From contig OX421968.1 of the NCBI GenBank assembly GCA_949128115.1, positions 5,642,001-5,706,000 on the forward strand: DNA of 64,000 bases, given 5' to 3'. This document shows positions 1 through 10,859 of the stretch, one piece after another. Both the position numbers and the translations under genes were made by a program. The notes beneath the pieces are model-generated. The model searched no databases and was not told the DNA's origin. It saw only the letters and a list, made by a program, of their open reading frames with translations. Each line of letters starts with the position of its first letter. Position 1 is the stretch's first letter. This DNA is from Anaspis maculata (taxonomy: Eukaryota > Arthropoda > Insecta > Coleoptera > Scraptiidae).

Positions 1-1050
1 TTTTTTTTATCTTTTGGAATCACAGTTTATAGTTCATGATATATAAAGAAGGTATACCTACTATACATCCACACATTCCTACTCAGTATTATGTGTATTA
101 TAATGAACAATCTACTATAATCCATTCCAAGCTTATAAAAAACCTCGAGATTTTTGTTGTTTCTGATTAATGTTTGTGATCTTGATACAGGAAGGTTAGG
201 GTTGAAGTTTGTATTACTATTACATAAATCTTTCACTTGAACTTAGCTATGTTGCCAAATTGTCATTCTGAAGACTGCATCGCCGGTTTGCTTGCTTACT
301 GACCTAAGCCGCTCACTTTCGGCGGATTACCGTGGATTTTTGACTTGATATGTCAGTCACTTGGTATTTATGGGATCGCCAACAAGGCCCCTTACTCTAA
401 ACCGTCCGGCGCAAATTGTGACCTTCTTGCATAAAAATCTGTATTTTTGGGCAGATACACTCAGAGACCGACACACTTACAAGCTCACCTGACCGCACCT
501 TTTGGTAAGGGGTCATAAACTCGTAAACGAGATCACTTGCGACGATATCACACTCCGGCACTTGAAATGGGCCTTTCTCGGTCATTTTCAAAACTGTATA
601 TTTCCTGATTTTGTTATTGTTGCAGCTCCCAACACTTCTTACTATCAATAGTAACGTGTCGACGTTTTCCTGACATGAAAGGATGAAAATAATGCATCAG
701 AATCTAACTTTCAGAATCAGCTCAAAGCTGCCGGTCCAGCAAAGCAAACGTCACTTTGACAAATTCGATTACAATCATCGTGACTTCTGCATTGTATTAT
801 TTGCATTGTATTCACATTGTATATTAGGTAGGTACTGATAAGTTTTGTTTTGCAAAATTTGAGTCCCTGATACCGGCATAAAGCCGCTTAGGGGAAGAAG
901 CCCAGTTTTGTTTCAATTGTTCATTGAAATTGTTATTTAAAGAAAATGACTGCTGCATTCCATCAACTTATCAGATTATCCAACTCAAAAAATCAAGTGG
1001 CGACTTACTGGCGTGGTTCTCAGTAGGGCATTTTTTAGGACGCGATTCAG
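1..1050. other. AT-rich sequence without recognisable gene
   Basis: Only short open frames with no family resemblance are present on either strand. No repeat structure or RNA gene was recognised here. Confidence 0.5.
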
Positions 1051-1089
1051 ATGCCGAGACGGGAGATCGGTGACTACACTAATTTGTTG

Positions 1090-1570
1090 AAAAAGTTAAT
1101 TTGACGTGCCCATTTTGGTGGACCCCATTTTGGTAGGGGTCTCTTGGAATGGTTAATTCCAAAGTAAAGTTCAATATAGGGGACCAAGATAGCGGTCAAT
1201 GGTGGAACCAGAATTCAAAACATGAATCTAATGATTTTTATCCGAGTTTCATCGAAATCGGTTCACATAATATGTAAAAGATTAATATGGCGGGTCAAGA
1301 TGGCGGCCGATCGGTCAAACCAACCATTCGAATGATAAGTTTCTTGACAAAATACGAATGGATTTTCATTTCATCTGTCAGTTCACCCATCTGGAATGTT
1401 TATATGACAGACACAGATGGCGTCGAGTTGGAAAAAAATCTTAGACTATTCCCCCTCCCCCCAAGTAATCAGTTAAATAGTTGCTACGTATAGTCATTTG
1501 CGAAAAACAGACAGACGAACACACATCAAAGTGCAGATACTAGCGGATTTCCTACAAAGTTACGCAAAAA
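1090..1570. repeat. Degenerate repeat with AAGATGGCGGCC-type units
   Basis: Two units about 115 bp apart carry variants of an AAGATGGCGG core (near 1190 and 1303), and an AGACAGACGAACACAC stretch follows near 1510. Both the core (as CCGCCATCTTGG on the other strand) and the CTGTCTGTCCGTCCG stretch recur in the arrays at 24.3-25.3 kb and 26.9-27.4 kb. This therefore looks like an older copy of the same repeat family in the opposite orientation. No coding potential is evident. Confidence 0.5.
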
Positions 1571-1751
1571 ACATCATAGGCGACTACGGGTTTTTTAAGC
1601 TTGGAATGGATCCACATAGTATAACAGACACTTTGTTCATGTTATGTAAGTGCTAAATAGTTCCAGAAACTCCCAGAATTCCGGTCGTTCTAACCCGCTT
1701 TCTGACTTCTGAAGAGCACTGTTTGAAGAAATTGGCTTGCAATACAAAATA

Positions 1752-2761
1752 ACGTAAACGTACCAATGCCTGACACCTTAAGGGCTATCTTTGTATATTT
1801 TCTTGTCTAGAAATGATTCAGAAGTACTTAGGGTACATTTCGAATGTGGAATAATTAGAGCATCCATGATATAACATTGATGATTTCGGTGAAACGTGCC
1901 TCATGTTTTTGTTTAGAAGATTTTGAAAATTTGTTTTTTTTTTGTCCAGTACCTGACATAGCCTCTCTTGACTTGGCCCTAAGCCTGACTTCAAGAGAAC
2001 CAATGCCTGACCCACATGTAAACAGCTCAGATGTGATATTCAGATGAACAGCAGCAGATGAATTGCAAAATAGAAACTTCTATTGAACAGATAACAAGTT
2101 TAATACCAGTTAGTTATATAGTTGGAAACGAGGCTGGAAGTATGGAATCTGCAAATATCTATCATTGCTAGTAGCTGACACTAATGAAACTAGTGGCTGA
2201 CCTAGGGCCTCAGGTATTGGAACCACTGAAGATATCAATATGAAACTTTTACACGAGCATAAGCTCATTGAATCTTTGTTATAGGGTCTATTACTGCGTT
2301 CATTTTTCATTATCCAGGAGCTGACACACTGATTGTCAGGCATTGGACTTGTCTATATTTCCCAGTGCCAATAGCTAACACCCCCTATTACAACCATAAA
2401 ACTCTAAAATCACTTGGAATTGACGCAACAGCATCTTTATTCATCAATATGCAGCAATGCTGTATGAATGTTTCACGAAAATTAACCAAACTCACGTTTT
2501 TACGAACTATTTCAATTTTACAAAATCTTAGCAGAAATACTAGTGTTTCTGGTATCAACTGTTGCGCTACCCTTCAAACGGCCGCAGACATTTCAAAATT
2601 AGTATTGCTAACTCGACTGTATGAAAAAATCTTGAATAAAATGTTTGCATACCCTAACATTCGAACAGAATAGGTCTAAAGCCAATAATTCTGCCTATTT
2701 TCCATGAAATAAATAAAGGTGTCAGGTTAAGGCACAGTGTCAGGCATTGGTACGTTTACGT
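1752..2761. mobile_element. 1.0-kb inverted-repeat transposon (TA target)
   Basis: The left end ACGTAAACGTACCAATGCC is matched in inverted orientation by the right end, and both ends are flanked by TA (1750-1751 and 2762-2763). The terminal motif CCAATGCCTGAC reappears inside (about 2001, and inverted about 2336), with weaker relatives near 1953, 2165 and 2317. No transposase frame is recognisable, so this is a non-autonomous element, or one too decayed to classify. Confidence 0.7.
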
Positions 2762-2763
2762 TA

Positions 2764-4589
2764 CTAGAATGGCGAAAATAATGTCAGATATGCATGAGTC
2801 ACTGAATCAGCAGCACAAAGCGAACTTCAATTTTCATCCTCAACTCAGTTATTTATTGAGGCGAAACAACCGATCCGATTTACTAAATTTACTGATAAAA
2901 AATGATTCCACTAATACGCCGCTTAAAAATTTGAATCTTGTTTATTCTATTGATAATGCAAAATAGGAGATTAATTCAAATTAATGATGGTATATTGTGG
3001 GAAGGGCGGACATCAGGGATGGAATATATATATATATATTATCAAACAGGGCTGTTCACATTGAGCGATGAGCATTTCACAGCCACTTTATCTATAAGTG
3101 GCGCGCAAAACATTCTGTTTTCTACGCCATATCATATAAAGTTGAGTATTCGAAAATTCTGCCGCAAATCGTTCATCTCTTGTATGCTTCAACCATTGTC
3201 ACCTATCTTATCCAGCTTTTCAAGCCCAAGGCTTACGCCTTTTCTTCCTATCAACCTAGTCATCACACTGCCCCGGGATAAGGATAACCAATAACCATGC
3301 ACGCAAACATCGAGCCGATTCCGTCTGTTTCTGAGCTGACTGAAACTCCTTCTCGGGCCCAGAGTACGATACGTCTGCAGTACCGGCAGTACGGCAATAT
3401 GTAGAGCAAAACCGGCAGCGTGGTCAGGGGCGCTGACAAAGTTTTTGTCCGTCAGTGTATATTTCTTAAAAAATTGTACACGATTAATCGTATCATGTAC
3501 TGTTTTTGATACGACTACAGAACGATATGACTAGTGATGCCTACTATAATACCTATCATAATAATAATTGCCTCGTACTGTTTGAAACCACTTCCAAAAT
3601 AGGTGTTCCAATATATGTTATTCGGAAACAACAAAACTTGGGATACTTGCAATTAATAATAAGGCAATAAGGCGTAGATTAGTATAATCCAGTGATTGAT
3701 ACTTCTGAACCACTATGGTCAACTTTTCTTCTTTGAATTTCATTCGATTTGGAGCTTTTGAATTTTACATAAACTAATTAAAACATAAAAAAACTTGATG
3801 ATGATAATAGAAGCATGGCTCTACATTCAATGCAAGAATTTCGCCTACAAAGCGGAAGGTTAAAGCTTGCGTATCTTATTCTTCACTACCGCTCGCTACT
3901 TCGCTCGCTATGGTAATGCCTCAATTTATTGGAGCAGTGATTGAACATTCTCACCTTATGAAGTTGTTATCATGAAGACAACGTTAATCTACGGAAATAT
4001 TTGTGTCTTTCTGTCTCGTTTATTTTTGTGCATAAACAATAGGGTGGGCCGCTGGTATAGGTGTGTTTTTTTTGTTTTCATAATACGGACTTCTAATAGC
4101 GCGGAAAAGTTGCAGTTTCATATACTTCTCAAATATCTAGAAGCTTTTTGTCCCAAGTTTTCGTCTTCAGCCTCCGCAAGACGTGTCTTTCAGAAATATC
4201 TCAACATTCAGTTTTTGCAAGATAACGAATTGAGTTATGAAGAAAACTGTTGACATACCTTAGTGAAAAAATAGATAAAACTCTTTATTCGACAGAAATT
4301 AAGTGATAAGACTTCAATTATCAATATTTTATCAATATTTTTTGTTTTAGGTCACTCTGGGTTAAAATTTTTCTGACATACCAATATGGGCATCAGTTTC
4401 CTAGATTCATTCTTGCTGTAAATAGAGCCATATTGATTCAGCTCCACAAACTGCTGATGCTGCTTCTAAAACTGTTTTCACAAATCGCTCTACTGATTGG
4501 GTATAACAGGGAAAACGTGGAAATTCTAATTAAGGAATTATATCGTTAACATTCAGTAATTCTTTCAGTTCATTATCCGACATGTGGTT
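2764..4589. other. No gene recognised; small repeat relics
   Basis: The stretch holds a short AT run (about 3022-3040). A roughly 60-bp GC-richer fragment at 3372-3432 (CCGGCAGTACGGCAATATG and following) resembles part of the GC-rich block at 28.75-28.83 kb. Nothing else is recognisable; the short open frames look random. Confidence 0.5.
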
Positions 4590-5400
4590 TTTTGAAAAGG
4601 ACTCACCTCCAATTTCTCGCTGCACAATTTTTTTCTGAGAAAAAGCTGACACAAGTCGATTTTCTTTTTGAGAGACACATCTAGGACACGTATTGCCAAA
4701 TTCTTATGTTCAATCCCTTTGCCCCCACCCCCTACCCTAGTTTGAAATTTCAAATTGCATTACTTATCTTGTGATACACCAAATTGAAGGCAATAACATT
4801 GTTTCCGTTAAACATACTCTGAAATCTTCAAACTACCCTCTCAACTCTATTAAAAATTCTTCCATTGTTGATTAAAGGAATGTTCTCCTGTTAACTGCAG
4901 ATTCTTGAGAAATAGATTTCCCAGCAAAAACGGGGCGATTTTTATTTCGAGGGAACATCTGAGACATGGGTTGCCAAATTTTTATCTTCATTGCATTCTC
5001 TCCCCAATTAAGACAATTTTTGAAAAGGATTAGAGGGTGATTTAGGCAATTTGAAATTATTTTTGCATAGAGGAAATTTTCATACTTTCAATTTGATGTA
5101 TCACAAGGTAGATAATTTATTGCTATTAGAATTGAAGTAGTTTGAAAGGGTTGAAAATAAAACTGTGACAACATGCCACCCTCGAAATAAGAACCGACTT
5201 GTTTTCGTTTAAAAACATTTTTTCCAAGAATCGGGATAGTTGATAGGATCGAGAAAAGCTTTCCTTCGATTAAGGATGAGAGAATTTTCGCAAAAGTTGG
5301 GAGGTGACTTGGAAAATTAAAAATTTGTTTGTCAGAAAGAGAATTCTATTATCTTCAGTTTGATGTGTCGCAAGTTAGGTAATGCTATTTTGAAGTTTTT
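4590..5400. mobile_element. Old, divergent copy of the 29.8-kb fold-back family
   Basis: The order of sub-motifs matches the near-perfect fold-back at 29818-30806: a TTTTTTGAAAAGGA end, a CCCCCACCCCCTACCCT stretch, TGATACACCAAATTGAAGGC, and CTTGAGAAATAGATTTCCC. The second half carries the same motifs inverted (for example TTTGATGTATCACAAGGTAG near 5095). The two arms have diverged strongly. The terminal 100 bp recur inverted at 7695-7802, so the original element probably extended to there. Confidence 0.6.
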
Positions 5401-6784
5401 TTTTTCATTTGGGTGGTCTCTTTCAACAATTTCAATAACGTTTTAATTGATGTATGATATTATTTCATCATTGCTTGAACTCTTGTATGAGAAACAGTTG
5501 AAATTGAAGTTTTCGCCCAAAGTTGCTCAATTTTTAATGTGACTATTTCTGCAACTTCAAGGCAACTGGGCTTTTTCGGTGAACTCAATTTCATTTCTTT
5601 TTTTGTGATTGAAAAAACAATACTGGAACACGGGTTTTTTGTGCCTGACTGTTGATTTCCATATTTTTTCATTGTAAATATATTTTTAAACATTTTCTGC
5701 CCTAATGAAAATTTGCGATTTTTTTTCCAAATATAGAAATTTCAACGTCATTGCGGACCCTAAAGTGATGATTTTTTTTTAAAAACGCTGTTACGATTTC
5801 TTTTTGTAATTTGATTATGCATCTTTTCCGCACTATTAGAATAAAAAAATCGAAAATATGATTTTTCGGCCCACCCTAATAAACAAGGAAATAAGCTTGT
5901 CGATTGAATAACTACCAACAAAGCAATATTATTTTGCTGGTAACACCAGGCAGTGGGTTAAAGTATCAGACCTTGTTGTGCCATTGTATCAGTTGAAGCT
6001 AATTGAAAATTATTGGAAACATGGCCGCCATGTTGCACTTCATCTCTGTTTGAAAATCATGCACTCTAGTCGTGCGGGCAATATTCAGATCACGTTATGA
6101 ACCGGTAACCGCACGATTGATAACATCAGTGGAATAATTAATATCAATAATTTATGACAAATGTGCATCATTTTTGTCGTCCATCGCAATCCAATCACCA
6201 GATACTAATATATTTTCAATAACATTCTTGTAAACAGGCGAAATGCTCGCTTTTATTAGCTGATGCTGATGCTTACAAATGCCCAGTTGCTTACAAAACT
6301 GTGACCGGCGCTAGGCCATTTCCTCCATGGAACATGGATTGTATCAATAGAGATTGCGCAAAAGCTTCTACTAGAAATTTGATATCAGAAAATGCCTGAA
6401 ATCTTTGCAAAAATGATATTTTAAATAATCACTGATGATGAGAAAGTATAGCTAAGACATCAGAAAATCTCAAAATCAGGATTTTCAACCTTTTTTTTTG
6501 TCAAATTTTGAGCAAAAGTGTTGACTCACCTCTAATCTTTACCTCTAAATTTTTTTATATGGATACATACATTTTCTATGATTCACTCCGGACGGAAAAA
6601 AAAGAATTTATATCTTTGATAAGATTTAGATTTAGATTTAAATTTTTCAAAAACTTTTGTAAAGGAAATTGAAAGTCCCTCAAAATGATGTGCAACTCGA
6701 CCCCTATTCCCCGAATTCCTATTCGAAATTCTAGGGTCACCCTGCCTAGAGGGTGGAACGGAAAGATTGAAAATACGTTAGTTA
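5401..6784. other. No gene recognised
   Basis: AT-rich sequence with many T/A runs, lying between the two recognisable parts of the 4.6-7.8 kb nested transposon region. It could be interior or later insertion sequence of that region. No coding sequence was identified. Confidence 0.45.
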
Positions 6785-6786
6785 TA

Positions 6787-7690
6787 CAGGGTTATTCAAA
6801 AGTCCGGAATAAAATTCATAATTTTTTTCCATATTCATTTCGGAAAAAACGCTCGAACAGGTCGATTTTTAAAAACGGTAAGCCGTTTTTTCATGACACG
6901 TGTCATGTTCTACTGTCAACCCTCTAACCCCAAGCCACCCTTAGTATTTTTTTTTCAAATAGCACCCTATGGCTTGTGAGGGCTCGTTGGAAAGCTTGTC
7001 AAAAACTCCATTCAGATCTACCATCAAAAATTAAATCGGACGCTTCACCATGAAGTTTTAAAGAACCCCAGTTTTACTTAACAGTCCAGAATAAAATTAA
7101 TATTTTTTTCCATATTTATTTCGGAAAAAACCCTCGACAGGTTGATTTCTAAAAACGGTAAGCTGTTTTTTCATGACACGTGTCATGTTCTACCGTCAAC
7201 CCCCTAACCCCAAGCCACCCTTAGTATTTTTTTTTCAAATGGCACCCGGCAAATGAGTGGCTTGGGGTTAAGGGGTTGACGGTAGAACATGACACGTGTC
7301 ATGAAAAAACGGCTTACCGTTTTTAGAAATCGACCTGTTCAAGCGTTTTTCCCGAAATAAATATGGAAAAAAATTATGAATTTTATTCCCGACTGTCAAG
7401 TAAAACTGGGGTTCCTCAAAACTTTAGTGTTTAGCGTCCAATCTAATTTTCAATAGTAGATCTGAATAGAGTTTTTGACAAGCTTTCCAACGAGCCCCCA
7501 CAAGCCATGGGGTGCTATTTGAAAAAAAATACTAAGGGTGGCTTGGGGTTAGGGGATTGACGATAGAACATGACACGTCTCATGGAAAAACGGCTTACCG
7601 TTTTTAGAAATCGACCTGTTCGAGCTTTATTTTCCGAAATAAATATGGAAAAAAATTATAAATTTTATTCCGGACTTTTGAATAACCCTG
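6787..7690. mobile_element. Fold-back element, 904 bp, TA target duplication
   Basis: The element starts CAGGGTTATTCAAAAGTCCG and ends with the inverse, CTTTTGAATAACCCTG, between TA dinucleotides (6785-6786, 7691-7692). The two halves form a long inverted repeat. Within the left half a unit of about 290 bp is itself repeated directly (around 6800-7080 and 7085-7250); each copy contains AAAACGGTAAGC and CATGACACGTGTCATG. The palindromic CATGACACGTGTCATG is a conserved internal motif, present three times and once mutated (7570-7582). No transposase is encoded. Confidence 0.8.
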
Positions 7691-7694
7691 TATG

Positions 7695-7802
7695 TATGTC
7701 CCTCTCGAAGAGAAAATCGACCTGTGTCAGCTTTTTTTTCACAGAAAAAAAATTGTGCAACGAGTTATTGGAAGTGGGTCCTTCTCAAAAAATCACCTGT
7801 AT
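7695..7802. repeat. Inverted end of the 4.6-kb element
   Basis: Read on the minus strand, this block matches 4590-4690: a TTTTTTGAGAAGGACC end, GTTGCACAATTTTTTTTCTG, and GCTGACACAGGTCGATTTTC. It ends in AAAATCACCTGTA, which resembles the AAAATCACCCTGTA end of the 29.8-kb element. It is probably the other terminus of the older element into which the 6787-7690 fold-back inserted. Confidence 0.55.
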
Positions 7803-8887
7803 TACCTACCATCACCATGTTTGTTTATTTTTGCTCGAATTGTGTTAAATGACCATTGTTAATTGAGCTTTCAAAACAACTTATAATAACATTAATAACG
7901 ATCATTTCCGTCAAATTTTGGGGTGAACCAGCCGCTAGATCATCAACAGCTGGTTGGCGTCCAAAATTTTGTAAAATCCACCCCTAGCTCCGACTAGAGT
8001 GTCCGGCACTATAACGTCACAAGGACACTTTAACACTGACAGTTCCACAACATTTGGTTTATTAAGAAAAATCGGAGGGTGAAATGGCCTTTGAAGTGAG
8101 AACAGTAATGAAAATGTCTAAGAGCGGCTGCATGGATTGTCGATAATTTAATAAATAGATACTTACTTACTGGAAACTGTAAAATCGGAAAGTTGATATG
8201 TCGGCTGCTGAGCCTGAAGGATCAACGTGATTAATCGTCTGGTTTTTGCGGGCCCAAAAAAAAATCATCAGATGCGGTTGTTCTGAGACGTGCCTTGATG
8301 TAAATGTTGTGTGATGGAAGTTTTTGGTAAATTTTGGTTTTTGCCGGCCAAAGAGTGCGCGTTGCTAGTGAGTGGACGCGAGGGTTAGGGCGCAGTATAC
8401 ATATAAGCATAAGCGTCGCCGTTTCCACCGTCGCGTCGCCTTTCGCCGGCCGCCAAATCAAAGACAATGATAAATTATTCTCCACTCTAACAGTGCCATT
8501 AGGGTTGCTTAAGAGCGGGGCGCTTTCTTAATTCATTGGTCATTAAGGATGACCGGATTTTTGGTAGCGTGGCTTGATGTTGATGCTCTCTGTTCGTGGC
8601 ATAATTTGAGCATATCTCGTTAGGGAAGGCTGTGTGGCGCGGGTGGGCCTTAACGACAATCCGCGATGCGCCTTGCTCGCTATTAGCCGAGATGCACGGA
8701 TAATTTATATCAGAGAAGCAATGAAGCAAAGACGATGGGTGGCCGGCGCGGAGCGGCAACAGTCTGCGGTGCGAGGCTAATGAGGTTTCCGCTCTTAGTA
8801 CCGCGCCGGGTGCCGCCATTCACCAACCACCCAGATATCGATATCAATGTGAGTCCTCTGTTTCAGATTGACACGGGAGATGTGAGA
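7803..8887. other. Unannotated; GC-richer 3' part may be a promoter/5' UTR
   Basis: From about 8290 to 8890 the sequence becomes clearly GC-richer and CpG-containing (for example GTCGCCGTTTCCACCGTCGCG near 8405), unlike the AT-rich surroundings. It lies immediately upstream of a possible signal-peptide exon. No core promoter element is convincing. The open frames on both strands here do not resemble any known family. Confidence 0.35.
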
Positions 8888-8969
8888 ATGACCCTAGGGT
8901 CGGCACCGGCGACTGCCCCACGGCTGCCCCTGGCCGCACTCCTGACTCTTGACATCATCATTGTCTTGG
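8888..8969 (+). CDS. Possible first coding exon with signal peptide (host gene)
   Basis: An ATG with A at -3 opens a 27-codon stretch. It reads as a short N-region containing one arginine, then a hydrophobic core (LPLAALLTLDIIIVLG), and it stops at a GTAAGT splice donor (8970-8975). This is the usual layout of the first coding exon of a secreted or membrane protein, such as an insect cell-surface protein with long introns. The same frame is open further upstream to 8735, so an earlier start is possible. No downstream exon could be identified in this window, and the product is unknown. The call rests on exon architecture only and could be chance. Confidence 0.3.
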
Positions 8970-9871
8970 GTAAGTCCACAACTCCCCGGCCCGAGATATC
9001 GAATGGTATAAAGCATAAAACTTCCAGCTAATATGTACCTATGCTATTGTCGCTTGTTCATCGTATGCGGTTTCACCACCTCTTCTAGTCTCTCCTCTAT
9101 CATTTTACAGAAATAATTATTAAATCGGAACTCTTGCATCTTGCATATCACATTACTTAGTTACGTCCAATCACATACCTACTCACATCACCCTTATAAC
9201 TGACCAAAAGTTGGTTCAGTCAGGTGCATAACAGCAAACTTAGTTTACCCTAGCACTAAACGTTGATTTAATTGCAATTAATTATCAATAATTAGTTTAC
9301 CGCTCATCGTTCGTTATGCAATTTACCAACTGTTGGAGATTGCAGATGGATTTTTCGTTGTGCAGTGCAGTGAGTTACATGTTTCTTATTTGATTCTTTC
9401 GCGTTAATTTAGGCTCCGGAAAATATAGAAAAATTTAGCATGATGGATGTCGCCATCCATTTCGTCTTCTAAAAGCCAGCTCATCAGGTTGATAGGATCG
9501 GGTGGAATTTGATTTTTAACTCGATTTTTATGCATCTTTTCTTTCCTCCGGCTTTTTGACCTCCAGCCAAGTTTGTCCTTACGGTTTTTTTTACTTTAGT
9601 GTAATTGCTAGTTTTTTTTTCTTGTTATTCTATCCTCTTGCACTGTGGATACAATTTCTATTTAATTTTGTCTTAATCTCTGTTCAACTTTGTGCTAATT
9701 TCTGTTTAAAAAATAATAATTTTCTACATTATTTTCTTGTGATGAAAGTAGCAATTGATTCTGTTTTCATCCCTCATTCCATACAATTCGTGTGTTCAGA
9801 ATTTATTGTTTGTTTTCTTTTTTGGCTGCTGTGCATTTTTTGTTATAACATATTTTATTTTGTAACATGTC
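8970..9871. other. No gene recognised
   Basis: AT-rich sequence; if the exon at 8888 is real, this would be intronic. A T-rich open frame of 108 codons (9556-9882) is hydrophobic only because of its TTT/CTT composition and is not regarded as coding. Confidence 0.45.
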
Positions 9872-9974
9872 GAGAGGGTTAAGTAGAATAGCAATTGTGC
9901 TAGACTTCGCCCCTCTTCATTTAATATTCATTTATCGAATAAAGTCCATTTATTATTATTATTATTATTATTAA
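9872..9974 (+). mobile_element. 3' end of a non-LTR retrotransposon with (ATT)n tail
   Basis: The block holds GCTAGACTTCGCC followed by AATAAAGTCC and an ATT-repeat tail. It is closely matched by 13834-13945, which has the same GCTAGACTTCGCC, a similar AAAAGTCC, and another ATT tail. Simple-repeat tails of this kind are typical of non-LTR retrotransposon 3' ends. The coding part is missing here. Confidence 0.5.
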
Positions 9975-10044
9975 ATAGGTGACGCTACGCGGCTCGGGAT
10001 TTAAACGGTGCTCATGCTATAATAGCTCACTTCTCAACCTGCTC

Positions 10045-10733
10045 TAACTGTAGGGTTGTATTTTTTGGCAAAATACAAGAAAATTATTCCAATGATTTTT
10101 TTTCTTTCGGGCTTCAGTTTCCAAGTTAGAGGGTGTCAAACAATAAAATAAAATCTTTTTTCGCTATAACTTGGTAACTACTATTTTCACGAAAACCAAA
10201 CTTGGTACTATTGATAGACTATCATCAATCAGCCTTTTTCATTTAGGTTTTACCATTTCTTTGTTGAAAAACCAGTTGCGTAGATATTAGGGTTACCCAC
10301 CAATTAACCCCGGTTATCTGCACGCCACTGAAATAAAATCAATCTTTGATAACATTTTCTGATTCCCCGAACAATTCTAAGCAAAAAAAACCTCGTTGTC
10401 CGAAGCTCTAAAGTCAACCATTTCCGAGAAAAACGGCATTTTATGCTGAAAAACATGAAATTCGATCATAACAATAAATTGACTGATGAGACTTTTGTGA
10501 GCTGCAGTATTATTGAAAGTATTGAAATAACTGAAAAGAAGACTTATTAGAAATTATTGCTCTTGTTCAGTATTACTCATACTAATTACATGATAATTTA
10601 TTGAAAAATGAGTTGACAATTCTTTTTCTAATTTTTTGACACCCCTGTAACTTGGAAACTGAAGCCCGAAAGAAAATATTAGAGGAAAAATGTTCTTGCA
10701 TTTGGCCAAAGAATACAACCCTACAGTTAAAGC
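10045..10733. mobile_element. Inverted-repeat element with about 100-bp ends
   Basis: TAACTGTAGGGTTGTATT and the following 90 bp (containing TTTCGGGCTTCAGTTTCCAA) recur inverted at about 10631-10733. The interior is AT-rich without a recognisable frame. The exact ends and target duplication are unclear; CACCCTGTATAATATA just beyond the right arm may belong to a neighbouring element. This is a non-autonomous DNA transposon by structure. Confidence 0.55.
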
Positions 10734-10756
10734 ACTTGAACCGTGGACACCCTGTA

Positions 10757-10850
10757 TAATATACTATTTTTTTACTACTAGAAAATCGCCATTCTAATTC
10801 AGGAGCAGGTTAATAATGATATTGTGCTAGTAGTGAATTTTTTTTTCACT
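10757..10850. repeat. Dispersed repeat shared with 32.6 kb
   Basis: TACTACTAGAAAATCGCCAT, then TAATTCAGGAGCAGGTTAATAATGAT in slightly altered form, is repeated at 32613-32665. The copies flank CTAGTAGTGAA. This is part of a small dispersed family; another portion of it, seen at 32490-32600, recurs inverted at 57180-57240. Confidence 0.5.
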
Positions 10851-10859
10851 ATGACAACT

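Noticed and set aside
8231..8819. Minus-strand frames of 84 and 106 codons in the GC-richer patch
   Set aside because: No similarity, no exon signals that match, and overlapping frames on the other strand are equally open.
9556..9882. 108-codon hydrophobic frame resembling a membrane protein
   Set aside because: Phe/Leu content comes from T-rich DNA; no family likeness and it runs into a retrotransposon tail.
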